64,000 bases of DNA from Floccularia luteovirens (taxonomy: Eukaryota; Basidiomycota; Agaricomycetes; Agaricales; Squamanitaceae). Each line of letters opens with the position of its first letter. Within the stretch, counting starts at the first letter, position 1. Below, in pieces: positions 1 to 10,900 of this stretch. The notes under the pieces were generated by a model that was given only the letters and a program-made list of their open reading frames with translations, searched no databases and was not told the DNA's origin. Where the stretch lies: positions 1,116,001 to 1,180,000 of the forward strand of contig VSJF01000011.1 in NCBI GenBank assembly GCA_009739215.1, written 5' to 3'. The position numbers and the translations under genes are program-made.

Positions 1-43
1 ACTGTGGGCCCATTTAATGTGCTACGGTGAATCTGTAACTATC

Positions 44-1591
44 ATGTCGTCAAAACTCAATGTCGATGGTATCCTACTTTTCGAACAACCGTTTGCGAGG
101 GTGAGACAGAATGTGTGGTACACTTTCGTTCCTAGCTAATATCTTAAAGGTCCCATACGAAAACTACCGGAAAGTGTTCAGGACGTCACAAAAGAATATC
201 GAACGAGAGCTATGTGCTGTGCAGTCTTCTTCATCGGATCTAGCTGCACAAGCCAATGCTGGCACTCTCAACAAAGAAGAAGCAGTTCAATCACTTGACA
301 ATATGATTGGACGGGTGGAGAATCTCAAACGGAAGGTTAGTCGTGCTGCGATTATATTTATCTTGACCTGACATATCCCATCCCGTTTTGTATGGGGGGC
401 TACTTAGCTTTCTGATCTACATGAAAGCTCAGGGAAACCAACACTAGATGTGATGCGGGAACGTTTGAATCATTTAGGTACAATGGAGGCGTTGCAGAAT
501 GCTAGTGGTCCCGAATTTTCCAGGTGGGCGGATGCACGTTTAGACAGGTGGTTAGTAGACTGGCTGTTGAGAAATGGGAAAGAGAAGACCGCTAAGATGC
601 TGGCGAAAGAGAAGAGCATAGAGGTATGATTTGACTGACTTTTGAAATAAATTCTAACCGCCCTTCTCCTTCCAGAGACTAGTGGATATTGATCTGTTCA
701 CGGACATGCGACGAATAGAAGAAGCATTATCCCGCCACAGCTGTACAGAAGCGTTAGCTTGGTGTAGTGAGAACAAAGTAGCGTTGCGCAAGATCAGGGT
801 ATGTTCATCTTGTCTTGACTCAGTATTTGTGCTAAGTTCTACATTTAGAGCACATTAGAATTTGAGCTCCGTTTGCAAGAATATATCGAGCTGTCAAGAG
901 AGCGGAAAACTGAAGAAGCCATTGCATATACCAAGAAACACATGATTTCATGGCAGGAAACACACCTCGCTCAGATTAGGCAAGCTTCAGCATTGCTTGC
1001 ATTCAAGCCCAATACATCATGCGGGCCGTATAAGGTAACTATCCCCTCCAACAAAGATTCACGATAGATTTATTGTTATGAATAGAGGTTGTATGACATG
1101 TCACGATGGAATAATCTGATTCGGTCATTCCGCCAATCAATATACGACCTCAATGCTATTCCCACAGAACCACTGCTTCATCTCGCTCTTTATGCTGGCC
1201 TCGCCTCTTTAAGGCTGCCAGCGTGCTACGATCATGCAACTAAAAACGTGGACTGTCCAGTGTGTGATGGTGATTCTGGCACAAGATCTCAAGCTCCTGG
1301 ACTGGGCAAATTAGCAGAAGAAGTGCCTTTCAGCCATCATGCAAATTCAACGATAGTATGCCGGATCACTGGTAAAATTATGGATGAAGATAACATGCCT
1401 ATGGCGTTCCCAGATGGTTATGTATATTCCAGAGAGGTAAGTATATTGGACAGGGCGATTAGTTTCCTAAGTCCTGACCTAGTTCACAGGCATTGGAAGA
1501 AATGGCGGCAAAAAATAACGGAATGGTGACATGTCCCAGATCGGGAATGAAATGTTCGTTCACTGAACTTCGGAAAGTGTTCATATCTTAG
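44..1591 (+). CDS. FYV10: GID/CTLH complex E3 ubiquitin ligase subunit Fyv10 (MAEA-like)
   Basis: Catalytic-core subunit of the GID (CTLH) E3 ubiquitin ligase, which in yeast degrades gluconeogenic enzymes. Seven exons (44-100, 150-335, 408-623, 676-798, 849-1034, 1086-1436, 1490-1591) join in frame to about 406 residues, the usual size of MAEA proteins. The first exon encodes LFEQPFAR, which joins VPYENYRKVFRTSQKNIE, a conserved family start. LisH/CTLH-type helices follow (RWLVDWLLRNGKEKTAKMLA; LRLQEYIELSRERKTEEAI), then the degenerate C-terminal RING (CRITGKIMDEDNMPMAFPDG, then CPRSGMKC), which lacks some zinc ligands as is normal in this family. The ATG at 44 was chosen over the one at 111 because the latter lies inside intron 1 and loses the conserved start. 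Confidence 0.93.
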
Positions 1592-1648
1592 TATTTAGAA
1601 ATAAGATATATAATTGTATTCTCCGTATGTCGTACTGTAATATAAAAA

Positions 1649-1725
1649 TGCCCGCTGGCCGGATTGAACGACCGACCTCACCATATCCATACGAGTGGCG
1701 CGCTCTACCACTGAGCTAAGAGGGC
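1649..1725 (-). tRNA. tRNA-Thr (anticodon CGT), probably with a 5-base intron
   Basis: Read on the minus strand, G1 is at 1725. The D arm (GCTC/GAGC), the T arm (GGTCG-TTCAATC-CGGCC) and a seven-pair acceptor with one T-C mismatch at pair 5-68 are all visible, followed by an A discriminator and a run of five T (1644-1648) as pol III terminator. The anticodon stem CGCCA/TGGTG closes a 12-base loop; placing an intron of 5 bases (1685-1689) after position 37 restores a normal 7-base loop with anticodon CGT. The intron would be unusually short, so an expanded-loop pseudo-tRNA is the alternative. Confidence 0.8.
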
Positions 1726-1947
1726 TACGATAACGAAATTGAATATCCTTGACATGACTCCTGGACATTTTGGTAAAAGTATTTTGTTTATTATTCAGTG
1801 TTCTTGGAGTGCAGTAACGAAGGGGACATGTATATAACAATAAGTAGGAGATCTTATGCTTCTAGCGACGATAGCCTCTGTTTCTGGTCTTAACTGCCCT
1901 CTATGTAAATATCTAAAGTTTTATCCCAATTGTAGATACATTGATAT

Positions 1948-3230
1948 TCAACATGCAAAAGATTGGGAATGCCGATAATGCATACCAATCATAACCATTT
2001 TGTGATGCGAGAGTGCCGCCAGTACAACACAAACATGGAAAATCTGGTGAGAAGCAAAGAAATAATCAAAACGCCCAGGAGATGAACGTTCCGGAATGCG
2101 ATTTGCGCTGCAAAAAGTGCGTTAATCAGGATTGTGGTTTGAAATGTCAAAAGATGGCGCACTATAGCAGGGCGCCGCCAATATAGAAAGAAGCAGACAT
2201 CAACAGCCATGGAACTCCCAAGTTTGATAGTTCATTCCATCCTTGCGTGAGGAGAAGATGCAATATAGGTAGAAGGCCAGTCAACCCAAGGCCAATGAAA
2301 ACAGATGTGCGAGCACCACGATGGGTAGGTTTAGCGTACTCTGGACTTAACACGAAGTATGCTGCCACTATGAAAATAAATTAAATCATATCAAGTGTTT
2401 TAGTTACTTATTTGAATAGAAAAAGAACCTACCAAGGCCAAAGAGAGTTGTCAAGACAAGATAGGACCATTGCAGTTGAGGATGACAAAAGAACCCATAG
2501 TATATGCATGGATAGAACGACCCAACTGTTAGAACAATGATACCACTGTAGTCATATGCATGGCAAGAGCTTGCAACCTATGGAACAGTTTAGTTTCTTG
2601 AGATAAGTGTAGAACATTCATGTCAAAACCTTCTGAGAGTGACAGCCTGACGTGTGGTATAACGCACTTGCCAGTAGGCAAAATACTGCCGATGCTTGGA
2701 ATATGAGACAAACTGTAGTGTCTTTCCACGTTGTCGAATTATATGCCTGGAAGTAGGTTGATTTCATAGTTGCCATAAGGTAGACGAATAAAACTGCGCC
2801 CCATAGGTGCGTATGGATATTCACTGCAAAATATTAGTTTGTCTGGGTGATGCGACGATTCACAGGGCACAATGTATCACCAGTCTCATTGTGGAGATCT
2901 AAACACTTGCAAGTTCAGGACGTATTTCATTCCGGATAAAATCAATTGTCTCACAGCCAAAGATAGAGGCAATGCATCCATTCCAACTATTCTGTGCTCT
3001 GTGTGTAACTGAGCCCTTCCATCCTTGGAGAAAAAGAACAGAAAGAAAGCCCACCGTCTATAGCCTGTGATGATATATTCATTGTCCCTCTGCCATGCGG
3101 GCAATTCGTTCCAGGTTATGGTTTTCGACGGCTTCTGAGGATCGCTATCAGGCAGCACATCGGTGGTTATGATGCCAGGTATTGTTGGATGATGGCCTCT
3201 CCATGTACGCTGAATAAGAGAGCTGCTCAT
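1948..3230 (-). CDS. PAQR/IZH family seven-helix membrane protein (adiponectin-receptor/haemolysin III-like)
   Basis: Integral membrane protein of the PAQR (IZH) family, whose yeast members affect zinc and lipid homeostasis and whose animal members act as ceramidase-like receptors. Spliced exons give, in order, WNELPAWQRDNEYIITGYRR, then WNGCIASIFGYLHNETVNIH (the hallmark HNET segment), LASALYHT with the first zinc-ligand His, YDYSGIIVLTVGSFYPCIYY, and near the end FFASHQIFHVCVVLAALSHH, holding the C-terminal HxxxH zinc site. Seven hydrophobic segments are visible. Exons 2 (2955-2986) and 3 (2881-2898) are very small. It is divergent from coactosin, with about 430 bases between start codons. 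Confidence 0.9.
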
Positions 3231-3661
3231 GACCGTCTAATGTGATGTTGGCCAAAGAACGTGATATAAAAGTGTAACGGCGGCCTCGGGTGAGAGGCCT
3301 TCCGATGAGATCTCAAAATAAACAATGTGAAGAATTATGCTCTTAAAGTACCACGTGTGCCTATTCGGACAAGAAACCCCACCCACTTGTCTGTCCGTGC
3401 TCGCATAAATTTGAATATTACGAATGTAAGTAGCTTGTGGTAGTAGAACGACAATTCAGTTGCAATTCAGTGCCTCTAAACAGTTGATTTTATGACAAAT
3501 TACAATCACAATCGATCAGTCAGATGGAGATGAAGTCCGGTAAAAGCCGTGCTAGTGTTTGAAGTAATAACTTCTGTTATCATAAATACGTATATAAGCA
3601 TTTGTTGTTCGAGCTGTCGTACCCTCCCCTCAAATTCATATCCAAATCATTCTAAAATATC
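3231..3661. other. Divergent intergenic region between PAQR and coactosin genes
   Basis: This 431-base gap separates two divergent start codons and so should hold both promoters. A CACGTG E-box lies at 3352-3357. A pyrimidine-rich stretch and the sequence TATATAAG at about 3592 precede the coactosin start and resemble a TATA element. No open frame here looks coding. Confidence 0.5.
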
Positions 3662-4415
3662 ATGGCCGACCTCTCCGATCCAAAAATTAACGAAGGTTGG
3701 TCAGCCCTTGGTCGTATCCTGAATCCTGCAATACGTCTTATCCAACATCTTGGGTATAATGCTATTAAAGGATCCATTAAACGCACTCTATCCCATCGAT
3801 TAGTACTTCAGGATCATGATCTAATTATTTCTCAGCCTACCTAGATATCCGTTCAGACAAATCAGAAACGAATTGGATGCTCTTGGACTACGAGTCTGAT
3901 CGTTCCGATAAACTGGTGTTAAGCGGAACGGGAACAGGTGGTCTCAATGAACTTCGTGAAGTAGTCGATGCATCAAAAGCTTCCTACGCATACGTGAGAG
4001 TTAGTTACTCCAATGATAAGGAGTCTACTCGCGAAAAATTCATTCTTGTGGTGTGTTACTTGCGACTTTTTACTTATGCCTCCCCAAAACTTCTATATAT
4101 ATATTTCTTTCTAGGTTTGGATAGGCCAAAATTGCAAAGTTATGCGCAAAGCCAAGGTTTGAGCTGCATCATCTACATACATCTCTTTTATCGATCGTTC
4201 GGTGTCATAGATTTCCGTGCACTCTGCTGATGTGAAGCAAACATTGCGAGTGTACTCAATCGAGGTTGCGGCCCGTGAAAAGGATGACCTTAATGAAGAT
4301 CCCATAATTGTGAGGTTGCGAAAGGTCAGATCTTCATCTGTTTGAAACACCTTCACAGGACAGTCTTGGCTAAATTTTGTGCTAGGCTGGTGGGGCAAGC
4401 TATGATGGTGTATAG
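3662..4415 (+). CDS. Coactosin-like actin-binding protein (ADF-H domain)
   Basis: Small cytosolic F-actin-binding protein with a single ADF/cofilin homology domain of the coactosin class. Five exons (3662-3695, 3836-4050, 4115-4156, 4211-4324, 4386-4415) join cleanly. Recognisable segments are AYLDIRSDKSETNWMLLDYE, GTGTGGLNELREVVDASKAS, YVRVSYSNDKESTREKFILV, WIGQNCKVMRKAKISVHSAD and the C-terminal RLRKAGGASYDGV, all typical of coactosin and covering the whole family length of about 145 residues. The start follows a pyrimidine-rich leader and gives the family N-terminus MADLSDPKINEAY. Intron 1 (140 bases) is longer than the rest. Confidence 0.93.
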
Positions 4416-4581
4416 GGCATGTATATCATGGAATTCTCTATATACCCCAAGTGCTCGAGCAGTCCACTTGCTAAAATATGGGTGGATATGATATTTGACG
4501 CAAGTAGTATTGAGAGCAAAATATCAATAAAGACAGATAAGTATTTAACTTTATGCCAGCTGATCCCCTCTTTGGATATAC

Positions 4582-5424
4582 TCAGAGAAACTTTTGGAGA
4601 TCTTCTATTCCTTGGCCCACAAGCCTCATTCCCATCCATTCAGACATGGGAGCCGCGCCCAAGCGCTTCTCATAAAAATCAATCGATGGTTGATTCCACT
4701 ACAACACCGTAGCATCATAAGGGATTCATACCTCATTACTGTGAAAGCTAAAGCACTTACTTTGAGTACGGACCAGTCAATCCTCGCGCAGTCCTACAGT
4801 GAGTCAACACAAATGAATTGTAATGAATAAATAGAGGACAAACTTTCTCTTGCGCTATTTTTCCCAGGTGACCAAAGAACGCTTTCCCAACGCCATGTGC
4901 CCTATGCTCTGGCTTCACATATAGGTCTTCAAGCTTGAATATGTATTAGAGTGGGGTCGGAAAATCAAATAAAAAGCGATCCTCAATAGTATTAACGCAC
5001 ATATAACCCAGGTTTTCCTGTCCAAGTTGAATAATTAAAAAAGTACAAAGCAAAACCAATGGGATCGCCAGGTTCTGTCGCTGTCCCGCTGTATGCAATC
5101 AGGGCATGTGCATACGAATTTTCGAACTAGGTTTTTGTGCAGCTGCAGGGTGATATGTTCATCAATGGCATAATGCTAATTACCCGAACTCACCAATTCG
5201 GGTGTAGCCTTTACAGAATCTGGCTCTTTCTCATAAGTGGCCTTTATGTAGTGTCATTTACAATATGGTTGCTGTATTGTAGGTTTAGAACGCACGAGAT
5301 CGATAATCAATTGTAAGATCGCATTCTAACATCAAATTCAGGTCTGTTCACAAGATAACTATTCCAATGACCGTCATCGTACCACATCCTCATGGTTTGC
5401 AGGGCGTATATGGAAATGAGCCAT
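4582..5424 (-). CDS. GNAT-family N-acetyltransferase (diamine acetyltransferase-like)
   Basis: Acetyl-CoA-dependent N-acetyltransferase of the GNAT fold, closest in pattern to diamine (spermidine/spermine-type) acetyltransferases. The gene is split into seven small exons: 5383-5424, 5296-5325, 5194-5241, 5001-5126, 4844-4933, 4761-4793 and 4582-4698, giving 161 residues. Assembled landmarks are HIRPANHEDV, NAILQLIIDLATYEKEPDSV, IGFALYFFNYSTWTGKPGLY, LEDLYVKPEHRAHGVGKAFF (motif A, the acetyl-CoA pyrophosphate loop as R-x-x-G-x-G/A) and WNQPSIDFYEKRLGA (motif B with the conserved NxxxxxFYE). Exons of 30 and 33 bases make it easy to miss. The acceptor of exon 4 is the least certain: the next upstream AG would keep more residues but breaks the frame. 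Confidence 0.87.
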
Positions 5425-5619
5425 TCCTTGAGAAACTAGATTTGATAAATTGAGAATTTTAGTACCAAGAGCTCTTGATCACTGTCGGACGCTGTATTCA
5501 GCTGTGGCTGATCATAATTTCAGCTTGTGTATGGTTATTTACGCTGAACCTTATTTTCACTTTTCATCGTTGCGACAGCACTCAGCGAATTTTTCGCGCC
5601 GTCCTGACTTCAAGTGATC
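5425..5619. promoter_or_regulatory. Short divergent promoter between GNAT and NAC beta genes
   Basis: Only 195 bases lie between the two divergent start codons, so both promoters and 5' leaders must overlap here. No clear TATA box or E-box was seen. Confidence 0.45.
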
Positions 5620-6275
5620 ATGGACCCTGCGAAACTTGCAAAACTTCAAGCGGCCGCGGCAGCTAACAGGATTGGTGAGAATTACTTATTGCCGTCACTT
5701 GCTCCGGTATAGCTGGTGTTTGCCATGTTCTTATATCCATGATTTTTTGGGGGGTTGGTGGTTGAATAGGTGGAAAGGGAACTGTGCGCAGAAAGATTGT
5801 ACGAAAAGCAAAACCTTCAGCTGCACAAGATGACAAAAAATTGCAAACTGCGCTCAAAAAGTTGAATGTGCAACCTATTCCGGGGGTGGAGGAAGTTAAC
5901 ATGTTCCAGGAGGATGGTAATGTTTTACATTTTACAGCCCCAAAAGGTGAATCTTTTTGTAATTTGGTTAATGGAAAATTGAATGATTGGTTAACTTTTA
6001 TGATTCTAGTACACGCCGCTGTATCGGCCAACACCTTTGCTATCTACGGTACCGGGCACGTGAAAGAGCTCACAGAGCTCGTTCCTGGTATTCTGAACCA
6101 ACTAGGTCCCGACTCCCTCGCTTCATTGCGCAAGCTCGCAGAGTCATACCAGGCCCTTCAGCAAGGCCAACAGAGGCCTGCTAATGCTGGTGCTGCAGAT
6201 GAAGAAGATGACGACGAGGTTCCTGATCTTGTCGAGAACTTCGACGAAGTGGACATGAAACCAAGTCTGGATTAG
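5620..6275 (+). CDS. EGD1: Nascent polypeptide-associated complex subunit beta (BTF3/Egd1)
   Basis: Beta subunit of the ribosome-bound NAC chaperone, which shields nascent chains near the exit tunnel. Three exons (5620-5674, 5770-5946, 6010-6275) give [19 protein letters not shown], then the ribosome-binding basic motif [15 protein letters not shown], then the NAC domain ([36 protein letters not shown]) and an acidic tail ([19 protein letters not shown]). Length (about 165 residues) and order match the family. The start at 5620 is the only one giving the conserved N-terminus. Confidence 0.95.
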
Positions 6276-7959
6276 ATGCACGGGAGCATTCAGGGCATGA
6301 CTTGAGGCAGAATCTCTTCTTGTCATCAGGAGGAGGTTGTCTTGACGAGCATTGCCGGGTTAGCCTATAACTTCGCTGGCTTCTTTCTCTATATGCCTCC
6401 CATGACCACTTCAAATTAAAAACCTTTATCATGAGTATTCGAATCATTCGATGATCATTCCATCTGTACGATATATCTAACAAAAACACCAACCCATTCT
6501 CTAAGTCGGACCATGATGACCAATAATGGTATGCAATATGGTCCCAATGATAATTACTTGTTTTTGCCACAAAGATAAACGGTCTCAATTCAGCATGACA
6601 CAACTACACGAAAGCCTCACCATTCATATATTCATAATATTCGACGTCATTAGACAATTTGAGATCTTCAAGTTATAAGGTCGCTGAACAACAGCAATAT
6701 ATATTTAAAAACATGTAAAACTGAATTTGAACGGCTTCATAACACAGATCACTACGACGGTTATTGTGCTAAATAGAAATAGCGTATGCTGTATAGGATA
6801 ACATTGAATGCGACTTCGGTAAACTTATAACTTATAGCCGATGAGATTCCTTCGTTGGCCGAGCTTATCGAATCCGCCAAATCGGTGGGTGCGGCCACGG
6901 TAACAATGTCATCAGGAGAAGCAATTGGGATGAGTCGAACCCTTCCTCCTTATGGCCGTATGTACAGGTGACATCCTTTACAAGCATCTGCTTTCCTCTA
7001 CTGCCGACTGTATATCTAACCTTTTTGACAACGTCTCCGAGCAGGAAGTCTCGTTCTCTTTCTGGTCGCTAACTGATTAGTTCATGGTGAAACCATTCTG
7101 ATTAGCAGTGAACTAAGTGATTTTTGTGCAGCTCTTTCTTTAGTGGGATTTAATTTTTGTTGTCCAACACATGAAGAAAAATGGACTACCACTTCCGACC
7201 GTAACGAAATTCTCCGTGAACTTATACTCTTGAATAGCGCAAGAAACTCCAATATATGAACTTGAAGCGATTGAGCAGAGGAAGAAAGCCATGAATATTT
7301 ACCCGGACATAATGCATAAGGCTTAATCACCATCAATGACATTGAACCGCATCATGACTGGCAAGCTACAGAGGAAGAAAAAGGTGAGAAGCGAGGCTGC
7401 CTGGAAAAGGAGTTCTGATAGTCTTAATCAAAACTCGAACTCTCGGAAGCATTTTAAGTTATTCATATCCCTCAAAAAGCTCGGTTGTCCTAGAAACATC
7501 AAGTTTTCATCATTCTACATTCCTGCTATTATTATGAGTATAGGTTGTTGCAACCTGCGATTATTGTGCCTCTGAATACTTAATGGCGGACGCTAGGGTG
7601 TACCTCAGATGACTCTAATCCAAGGCGGGATACGAGAAGGTATCCTTGCAAGGTATCGCCAGACAATCAGCGGAAATAAGCAAGCACCTCAGCTACTTAT
7701 AGTTGACCTAATGTGGTTTGGGCGATGTGTTGTTAGGGAGGTTCGGCAGTCAAATACTTGTATACTGTGAGCATTAGCGCGAGATTGAAATACTGCCCAA
7801 ACAATCGACATGAGGGCTGCGTCGGAGAGATTTCTTCGTCTCAGATGGTTTCGACATACCGCGTCAACAGTCACGTGATACAATCAGGTTAGCATGAACA
7901 CAGGCCCAGCTCGCCATTGCATACAACGACCACAGCACGATTGGTAATAATATAACACA
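6276..7959. other. 1.7-kb stretch without an assignable gene
   Basis: The first part (to about 6830) is AT-rich. From about 6838 to 7460 there are several short plus-strand stretches with protein-like composition, for example DEIPSLAELIESAKSVGAA (6839-6895) and KWTTTSDRNEILRELILLNS (about 7175-7235), in different frames separated by stops. They do not join into a recognisable protein by ordinary splice sites. A CACGTG E-box at 7872-7877 lies 83 bases before the next start codon. It is best described as promoter plus possible gene relic. Confidence 0.4.
7872..7877. promoter_or_regulatory. CACGTG E-box upstream of LIM-protein gene
   Basis: A palindromic TCACGTGA lies 83 bases before the ATG at 7960. 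CACGTG is the known binding site of Cbf1/SREBP/Pho4-type bHLH factors; binding here is inferred. Confidence 0.4.
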
Positions 7960-10900
7960 ATGGCACACAATGCTGGCTATTTCCAACAGCCCCAACCACC
8001 ATTACAACAGCCACCCCAACCCGCCCAATACGGGCAGATTTACACACAACCTCAAAACATTTACCAACAGCTTGGCCAGCCTCAGCCTCAGCCGCACCTA
8101 CAACGCCATCCAACATACACCGTTCCTCAGCAGCAACAGCAGCAGTACTCTGTTCAGCCACAACAGTTTCAGTATGCTCAGCAGCAATTTGCACAACCAC
8201 AGACCAATCAAGGCCGTCCACTAACTGTCTACTCACCATACCAGCAACCACCGCCTCAACAGTACCTACATTCTCAGACCCCTCAGGCCGTCTATTCACA
8301 ATTCCCTCAGCGGCCACCTCCTCAAGTAGCTCGTGTGCCTTCAGGTACCGCCGATCCCCGTAATGCTCTTGTTTACGCGTCGCGATCTCCTGCTTTTGCT
8401 CAACACTCTACACCTGGACCACCTATAGCACCATCTGCTGCACTCGCACAGCAAGTTCAACCACAGTTACAACCAATCCAGACACAGATGAACTCCGCAT
8501 CAGTTCGACTACCGGCTCAGCCACCAACACCAGGTCGTCGCCCTCTTCCACAGCCCTCTTCCAATAATAAGTCGCAAACAGCACCTTCTCTGCAACGTGC
8601 GGCTACCCTCACTGCGTCACAGCCTCCTACTATCAGTGCGCCCAACATTCCACCAACCCAAGCACAGATACAGATTTCAACGCCTGGTACTCCAACACGG
8701 AGCAGGCCTTTACCCACACCTAACGTTGCAAATAAACGTGCTACTATAGATCTAGGACAGTTCTCCACTTCTTCATCTGGGGAAGTTGCACCTGTTCAGA
8801 AGTCCCTGTCTTCTTCTGCCGAACTTAATGCTAGGCAGCCGGTGACTGGATCGGAGCCACTGCCCCAGTCTACGGGGGTGAATCATTTGGGTTTGCGCCG
8901 TACCCCTAGTCCTGTGAAATCTGCACCGCTATCTAGGACTCTTACTCAAGCGACCCAAGGATCAGCGGTGAGTTCCATCGCAACTAAACGGCGCAGCAGC
9001 CCTCCTCGCTTTCAAGGTGCAAATAGCCCGGTGAAAGAAAGTCCTACTCATTCCTGGAAACCAAACACAAATCCAAATATGACCCAAGGAGATTCTGCAT
9101 TGCAGACGCAAAAGGTCCCGGTATCTTCAAACACGGGCAATGGCAATAATGCCAACACCACTCTGAACAATCCGCCCTTTGGTCAGGCCTCCACAACCTC
9201 CACCTCCGAATCCTCACCCCCAAAGAAATTTGTTCCCATCTGGAAACGCACTATCCCGGATTATCCAATGCCAGTATTTGGTTATGCTGCTGGACTGGTC
9301 AAAGATCCTCATCCGACTATTAAGCCAGTGCAACCACCTCTCGCCACTGCTCCTGTCGCTACATCCCCTCCAAATCCCCAACAAGTATATCAACCCCAAC
9401 AACCTCAACAGCCTCAGTCAATAAATGGGTACAGCGAACAGCGACAGCAAGGTAGTAAGCACACACGAACCCCAGCCGTACATGTCTCTTCGGAAGAGGA
9501 TTCTGGGGGGGATTCCGAAGAAATGTCGGATGAAGAAACAGATAATGATAGCGAGGATGAGAATGAGGAGGCCTACGGGGGTTATGAGCGCACTTCCCAC
9601 ACTCGTAGCTCGTATACTGATAAGGATGAGCGAAGAAGATTTAAACGAGAGGGCGGAGCCCGCAGGGTGAATGGAAAGGAACAAGTTTCAAACGGGCTTA
9701 GTAAAGAAAGGAAGAGGTATTCAAAGGGTATACAAGGGGCCTATGAACGCGAGCGCGACCGTGAAAGGGAAGAAAAGAAACGGAGAGTGAAAGAGCGGGG
9801 AACAGGGAAACTGAAGAAGGTTGGACACGCTGGAGATCCTGCCAAAATGCGTGAAAGAGAAAGGAGAAATCCGACAGATAAAAGTCGACGTCACACGCCA
9901 AGTAGACACTCGCCCGAGTTCTCTGCAGAAAGCGAAGGATTCTCTTCTGAGCGTGACAACAGAGAATGGGAAAGAGGCAAGGCTCGGAGATACTCCCTCG
10001 AAAGGCGTTCTGGTGAATATATCTCAGGTCGAAGTCCCAATAATCACTCACGTAACCATCGGTCATACGAAGAACACTCTCCCGAACGTTTCAATTCTCC
10101 GCCAAGAAAGACTAGGGAACCTGATCCTCCACGAAGTCCGCAATATGGGATTCGTGACTTACCTAGTCGCACTGCGCAATACGAACAGTACTCAGATATA
10201 GATGTTTATGAACAAGAGGGGCACTATAGAGATAAGAATGCCTACCATGCGCGTTCGCGGTCTGGTCTTCGCGAGTATGAACCGCCTCGTCGAGATATTG
10301 GACAGCTTCGCGCCGGGCACTCCCAACTACAGAATCAGTCTCGAGTAGGGTTCTCCCAAACACCTATGATGACTAGTGAGACAAGTGGCGTGCGCCGTAG
10401 GACTGAAATGCTGAGAGGCGGGGAGGACGATAGCGATGAGGTCATATCTTCGCGTTTTGCTAAGTTCAGCGTCAACGAAAGCAAAAGATATGCGGCAAAT
10501 CACAGCCGTGGGGGCGGTTGGCCCGAAGACTTGCCGCGTTTGCCCAGAACACCTGGAACACCTGGAGGCACTGTGCGGGTTGGAGTCGATGGTTACTTTG
10601 ATTTGGACTCACCTGGCCGGATCGCGGTATCAAGAAGAGAGCAGCTGCGTCCAGATCTCGATGATCCACCCCCACGATCTGTATCCCCTGTTTTGTCTGG
10701 CCGACCGCAAAGTCAAATATACCTTCCAAAAACCAAAGTTGATGACGGACGGTTGCAACGAAGACGCTCGATGTATGCGGCGGATAATGGAGAATATCAC
10801 GAACATGTTTTGACTCGACCGCAAAGTGAGATGTTCCCTGAACAGATGTATGGGAGGCAAATGCAGGAGTCAGGGGTTGATCAACACTACCAGCAACAGC

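Noticed and set aside
7889..8768. Long minus-strand open frames opposite the LIM gene start
   Set aside because: They mirror the Gln/Pro-rich codons of the plus-strand gene and are composition shadows.
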